Of a DNA stretch of 8,117 nt, positions 5,302 through 8,117 are shown piece after piece. A program made the translations under genes and the position numbers. Position 1 is the first letter of the stretch. Every line of letters begins with the position of its first letter. Origin of the DNA: an uncultured Lachnospiraceae bacterium (GTDB lineage: Bacteria; Bacillota; Clostridia; Lachnospirales; Lachnospiraceae); NCBI GenBank assembly GCA_902803245.1, contig CADCPJ010000294.1, positions 1 to 8,117 on the forward strand. The letters are read 5' to 3'. The notes below the pieces were generated by a model. It did no database searches, was not told where the DNA came from, and was given only the letters and a program-made list of their open reading frames with translations.

Positions 5302-8079
5302 ATGTGGATGATTAACTGTCTGCTGCTGATCATTGGCACAGTGGCGGGCGTATGCGGCATAAGCTTCTATATCCGGAATCGGGAAGCTGTCGGCAGGCTG
5401 CGGTTTTATATCTTTGCTTATGGTATCTGCTCCGCGGTCTGGTGCATTTTTTTCGCTCTGATAGGAATTTGCGATGACTTTGGTATTTGCAGCCTGTTCC
5501 GCAAGATCGGCGATATCGGCATAGTCTCCTTTCTGATCGCCGAGACATTTCTGGGGGCGGACATGTGCGGCCTGAAAGAAAAAACGGCGGGCTTTTTTAA
5601 AGCGCTTTCCATCGTTCTTGGCGTGGTGGATTATCTGTTTTATGCACAGGATAAGGTGAGTACATTTGTCCGTATAGGAAACCGCACCACCTGGATCGCC
5701 AATCCCGAAGGCTCGTTCAACAGAGCCATTCACAGCGCTTACATTGCGGTCACATTTATTGTGCTGTTTTCGTTTGTGATAGTTTGGTACAGAAACAACA
5801 AGGTAAAGCGTTTGAGAAGATTCCTTCGTCTGTTCATCATTTCAAACTATCTGATGCTTTTCTTTACGATCCCCGATACATTTCTGCCCATCATAGGGCA
5901 GCCTGCCGTAGCGACCTCCGGAATCGGAGCGGCCTTGTGCGCCATCGTCATCTGGTACGGCGCAACCCGGCTTGGCTCTTTTGATATCCGCATGGGAAAT
6001 CTGCGGGACAAGATGTTTGACTTTATGGAGGTCGGCGTGGTGGTGATGGACACGGACAAAAAGATCGTGCTCTTGAACCGGTATGCCGATAATCGCATGG
6101 AGTACTCCAAATCGTGCGGAAAGCCGATCTGGGAATATATGGACATCTCGGAAGCGGAAGCGCTGACATTGCTGGATGCTTCGGTGAGCGAGATTCAAAC
6201 GGTACAGCTTCGCAATGCCAACAGGTCCAAGGTCTATTCCATCCGTCTGAGCGCGGTTAAGGATAACTTCGGCGAGGTGTTCTGCTTCCTGTGCGTGTTT
6301 GTGGATGTGACGGAGGAGGTGAAAGCGGTCACCAAATACGAGATCGCAAGCCGGGCCAAGAGCCGGTTCCTGGCACAGATGTCCCATGAGATACGCACGC
6401 CGATCAATGCGGTGCTGGGCATGAACGAAATGATTCTGAGGGAGTCGGAGGATGCCAATATCCTTGAATATGCCGGCAACATAGATTCTGCGGGAAAGAC
6501 GCTCCTAAGCCTGATCAACAGCATCCTCGACTTTTCAAAGATAGAGGACGGCAAGATGGAGATTGTACCGGTCAGGTACGACACGGTTTCCCTCATCAAC
6601 GACCTGTACCATTCCATTGTACAGCGGGCGGACGCCAAGGGGCTGGAGCTCGTGACAGACGTGGATGAGACGCTGCCCTGCGCACTTATCGGAGACGATG
6701 TGCGTATCTCGCAGGTCATCATGAACCTTCTGACCAATGCGGTGAAGTATACGGAGAAGGGAAGCGTCACGCTCTCCATCCGCGCCGCCGGGAGAAATGA
6801 AGGAAGGGTGAAGCTGTCCGTATCCGTCAGGGACACCGGGATCGGCATACGGCAGGACGATATGGGGAGACTCTTTGAATCCTTCGAGCGCCTGGACGAG
6901 GTCCGGAATCACAATATTGAGGGAACCGGTCTAGGCATCTCCATCGTCAAGAGCCTGCTTGATATGATGGGCAGCGAGCTCAAAGTGGAAAGTGAATATG
7001 GCGTGGGCTCCGTGTTCTCTTTTATGATAGAGCAGGACGTCTCTGACGAAACTCCCATCGGGGATTACGGAAAGCGGCAGAAGGAAAGCAGGGCACACAG
7101 GGATGAGGAGGTCGTCATTCATGCGCCGGATGCCCGGATCCTCGTGGTGGACGACAACGACATGAACAGGAAGGTTGCAAGAAACCTGCTGAAGCTCTGC
7201 GGCATCAAGCCGGATGAGGCGGGCTCGGGGACGGAAGCGATCGGGCTCATGCGGCGGAACATCTACGACATCGTGTTTCTGGACCACATGATGCCGGGCA
7301 TGGACGGCATCGAAACGCTTCACAGGCTTGAGGAGGAAAAGCTGGTGCCCGGAAATACGGTCATGATCGCGCTCACAGCCAACGCCGTGGTCGGCGCCCG
7401 GGAAACTTATCTGGCTGAGGGCTTCAAGGATTACATCTCAAAGCCGATCGAATTTAAGCACCTGATGGAGAAGCTGCAGGAATATCTGCCGGAACGCGCG
7501 TATGGAGACAGCGGCATGGACAACCCGCCTGATGGAGTGAAGAGCGACCATCATTTCCCGATGGAATCTTCTTCGGAAGGTGATACGGACATCATGGAAT
7601 ATTCTTCGGAAGGCGATACGGGCATCATGGAATTTGAAGCGGGAGGCGAAGAAATATTCGAATTCGGCCTGGAGGATGAAAACAGTACCAGGTGCTGCGA
7701 ATCCGGCGCGCGCAGCGCGAAATACGATGTGAAGCGCCTTGAAGAAGCGGGAATCGACGTGTCTGCCGGACTTCGCTACTGCGCTGATGACGAGACACTC
7801 TATTTTGAAATGCTGGATGAGTTCCTTGCATCCTGCGAAGGAAAGCTCAGGGAGACAGAGCGTCTTCTTGCTGATGAGGACTTACATGGTTACGAGGTGG
7901 CAGTCCATGCATTTAAGAGCAACGTCAAAATGATCGGCGCGATGTCTGTATATGAGGAGGCCGGAAAACTCGAAGAGGCTGCAGAGAGAGGCGACACTCA
8001 ATATATCAGGCAGCAGCATGGCGGCATGAATCATCATGCCAGGGAATTGACAGATGCAATCCGCCAAAGTATCGGGTGA
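5302..8079 (+). CDS. 7TM-PAS hybrid histidine kinase (DHp-CA-REC-Hpt)
   Basis: This is a membrane sensor kinase with a complete internal phosphorelay. About seven hydrophobic segments (4-23, 34-56, 68-88, 96-114, 145-163, 174-192, 203-221) resemble the N-terminal 7TM module of some bacterial histidine kinases. They are followed by a PAS-like domain (about 233-338), DHp (350-415, H362 in SHEIRTP), CA ATPase (about 462-575: N475/N479, D511-TGIG, G541-TGLG), REC (611-730: D617, D618, D661 acceptor, T692, K714), an acidic repeat linker (757-788) and Hpt (about 805-922, H869 in HAFK). The start is supported by AAGAGG (5287-5292), 9 nt upstream. A second ATG two codons in cannot be excluded. From DHp to the C-terminus it matches the first kinase closely, including the linkers (S/T-PIGD before the receiver, EEAAERGD near the end), so the two are paralogous cores with unrelated sensors. 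The ligand is unknown. No output domain is present; the HD-GYP regulator upstream is the probable target (inference). Confidence 0.95.
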   Translation: MWMINCLLLIIGTVAGVCGISFYIRNREAVGRLRFYIFAYGICSAVWCIFFALIGICDDFGICSLFRKIGDIGIVSFLIAETFLGADMCGLKEKTAGFFKALSIVLGVVDYLFYAQDKVSTFVRIGNRTTWIANPEGSFNRAIHSAYIAVTFIVLFSFVIVWYRNNKVKRLRRFLRLFIISNYLMLFFTIPDTFLPIIGQPAVATSGIGAALCAIVIWYGATRLGSFDIRMGNLRDKMFDFMEVGVVVMDTDKKIVLLNRYADNRMEYSKSCGKPIWEYMDISEAEALTLLDASVSEIQTVQLRNANRSKVYSIRLSAVKDNFGEVFCFLCVFVDVTEEVKAVTKYEIASRAKSRFLAQMSHEIRTPINAVLGMNEMILRESEDANILEYAGNIDSAGKTLLSLINSILDFSKIEDGKMEIVPVRYDTVSLINDLYHSIVQRADAKGLELVTDVDETLPCALIGDDVRISQVIMNLLTNAVKYTEKGSVTLSIRAAGRNEGRVKLSVSVRDTGIGIRQDDMGRLFESFERLDEVRNHNIEGTGLGISIVKSLLDMMGSELKVESEYGVGSVFSFMIEQDVSDETPIGDYGKRQKESRAHRDEEVVIHAPDARILVVDDNDMNRKVARNLLKLCGIKPDEAGSGTEAIGLMRRNIYDIVFLDHMMPGMDGIETLHRLEEEKLVPGNTVMIALTANAVVGARETYLAEGFKDYISKPIEFKHLMEKLQEYLPERAYGDSGMDNPPDGVKSDHHFPMESSSEGDTDIMEYSSEGDTGIMEFEAGGEEIFEFGLEDENSTRCCESGARSAKYDVKRLEEAGIDVSAGLRYCADDETLYFEMLDEFLASCEGKLRETERLLADEDLHGYEVAVHAFKSNVKMIGAMSVYEEAGKLEEAAERGDTQYIRQQHGGMNHHARELTDAIRQSIG
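7570..7635 (+). repeat. Two 33-bp tandem repeats (11 codons) in the REC-Hpt linker of kinase 2
   Basis: The units at 7570-7602 and 7603-7635 encode SSEGDTDIMEY and SSEGDTGIMEF and differ at 3 of 33 bases. A degenerate third unit (EAGGEEIFEF) follows directly. The repeats lie between the receiver and the Hpt domain (residues 757-788), exactly where the other kinase has its own 11-residue repeats. Both sets end in a hydrophobic residue plus MEF or MEY after acidic residues, although the rest of the unit differs. Confidence 0.9.
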
Positions 8080-8117
8080 GAATACAAGACCGGAAGGGTT
8101 ACAGATCGCACTTCATT

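Noticed and set aside
4285..5733. A 482-codon open frame on the - strand, antisense to the HD-GYP gene and the start of the second kinase.
   Set aside because: It is a shadow. The + strand encodes complete, motif-rich domains throughout, while the antisense product is rich in His, Arg and Pro and has no recognisable domain.
8080..8117. GGAAGG at 8092-8097 as a ribosome binding site for a further gene.
   Set aside because: No ATG, GTG or TTG start follows at suitable spacing before the window ends.

Overview
The window carries one complete signalling locus on the + strand: two large membrane-bound hybrid histidine kinases flanking a response regulator with an HD-GYP (cyclic-di-GMP phosphodiesterase) output. 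The moderately high G+C, the purine-rich ribosome binding sites, the 7TM-PAS kinase type and the style of the hybrid kinases suggest an anaerobic clostridial member of the Bacillota, possibly Lachnospiraceae. That placement is inference from general resemblance, not from a marker gene.

Layout. 1-326 has no complete gene. It holds a possible C-terminal tail of an unidentified upstream gene (2-148) with a perfect 14-bp tandem repeat, a near-perfect 29-bp palindrome (188-216), a possible extended -10 promoter (219-227) and a bulged hairpin (260-291). Gene 1 (327-4199, 1290 aa) is a hybrid kinase with two extracellular Cache-like sensors, four membrane segments, a kinase core, a receiver and an Hpt domain. 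Between its two sensor units lies what appears to be a second, dead DHp domain in which the phospho-accepting histidine is leucine. Gene 2 (4222-5229, 335 aa) starts 22 bp later and is a receiver-HD-GYP protein with all expected catalytic residues. Gene 3 (5302-8079, 925 aa) follows after 72 bp and is a 7TM-PAS hybrid kinase whose DHp-CA-REC-Hpt half is a clear paralogue of that of gene 1. The last 38 bases hold nothing I can identify.

How the genes may work together (inference). Each kinase carries a full His-Asp-His relay in one chain but no output domain, while the small protein between them has a receiver and an enzymatic output but no kinase. The simplest reading is that both kinases feed phosphate through their Hpt domains to the gene 2 receiver, so that extracellular small molecules (gene 1) and a signal sensed by the 7TM and PAS modules (gene 3) both set c-di-GMP breakdown. 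No diguanylate cyclase is present in the window.

The most unusual features are the duplicated sensor with a fossil DHp inside gene 1, and 11-residue tandem repeats ending in M-E-F/Y placed at the same spot, between receiver and Hpt, in both kinases.
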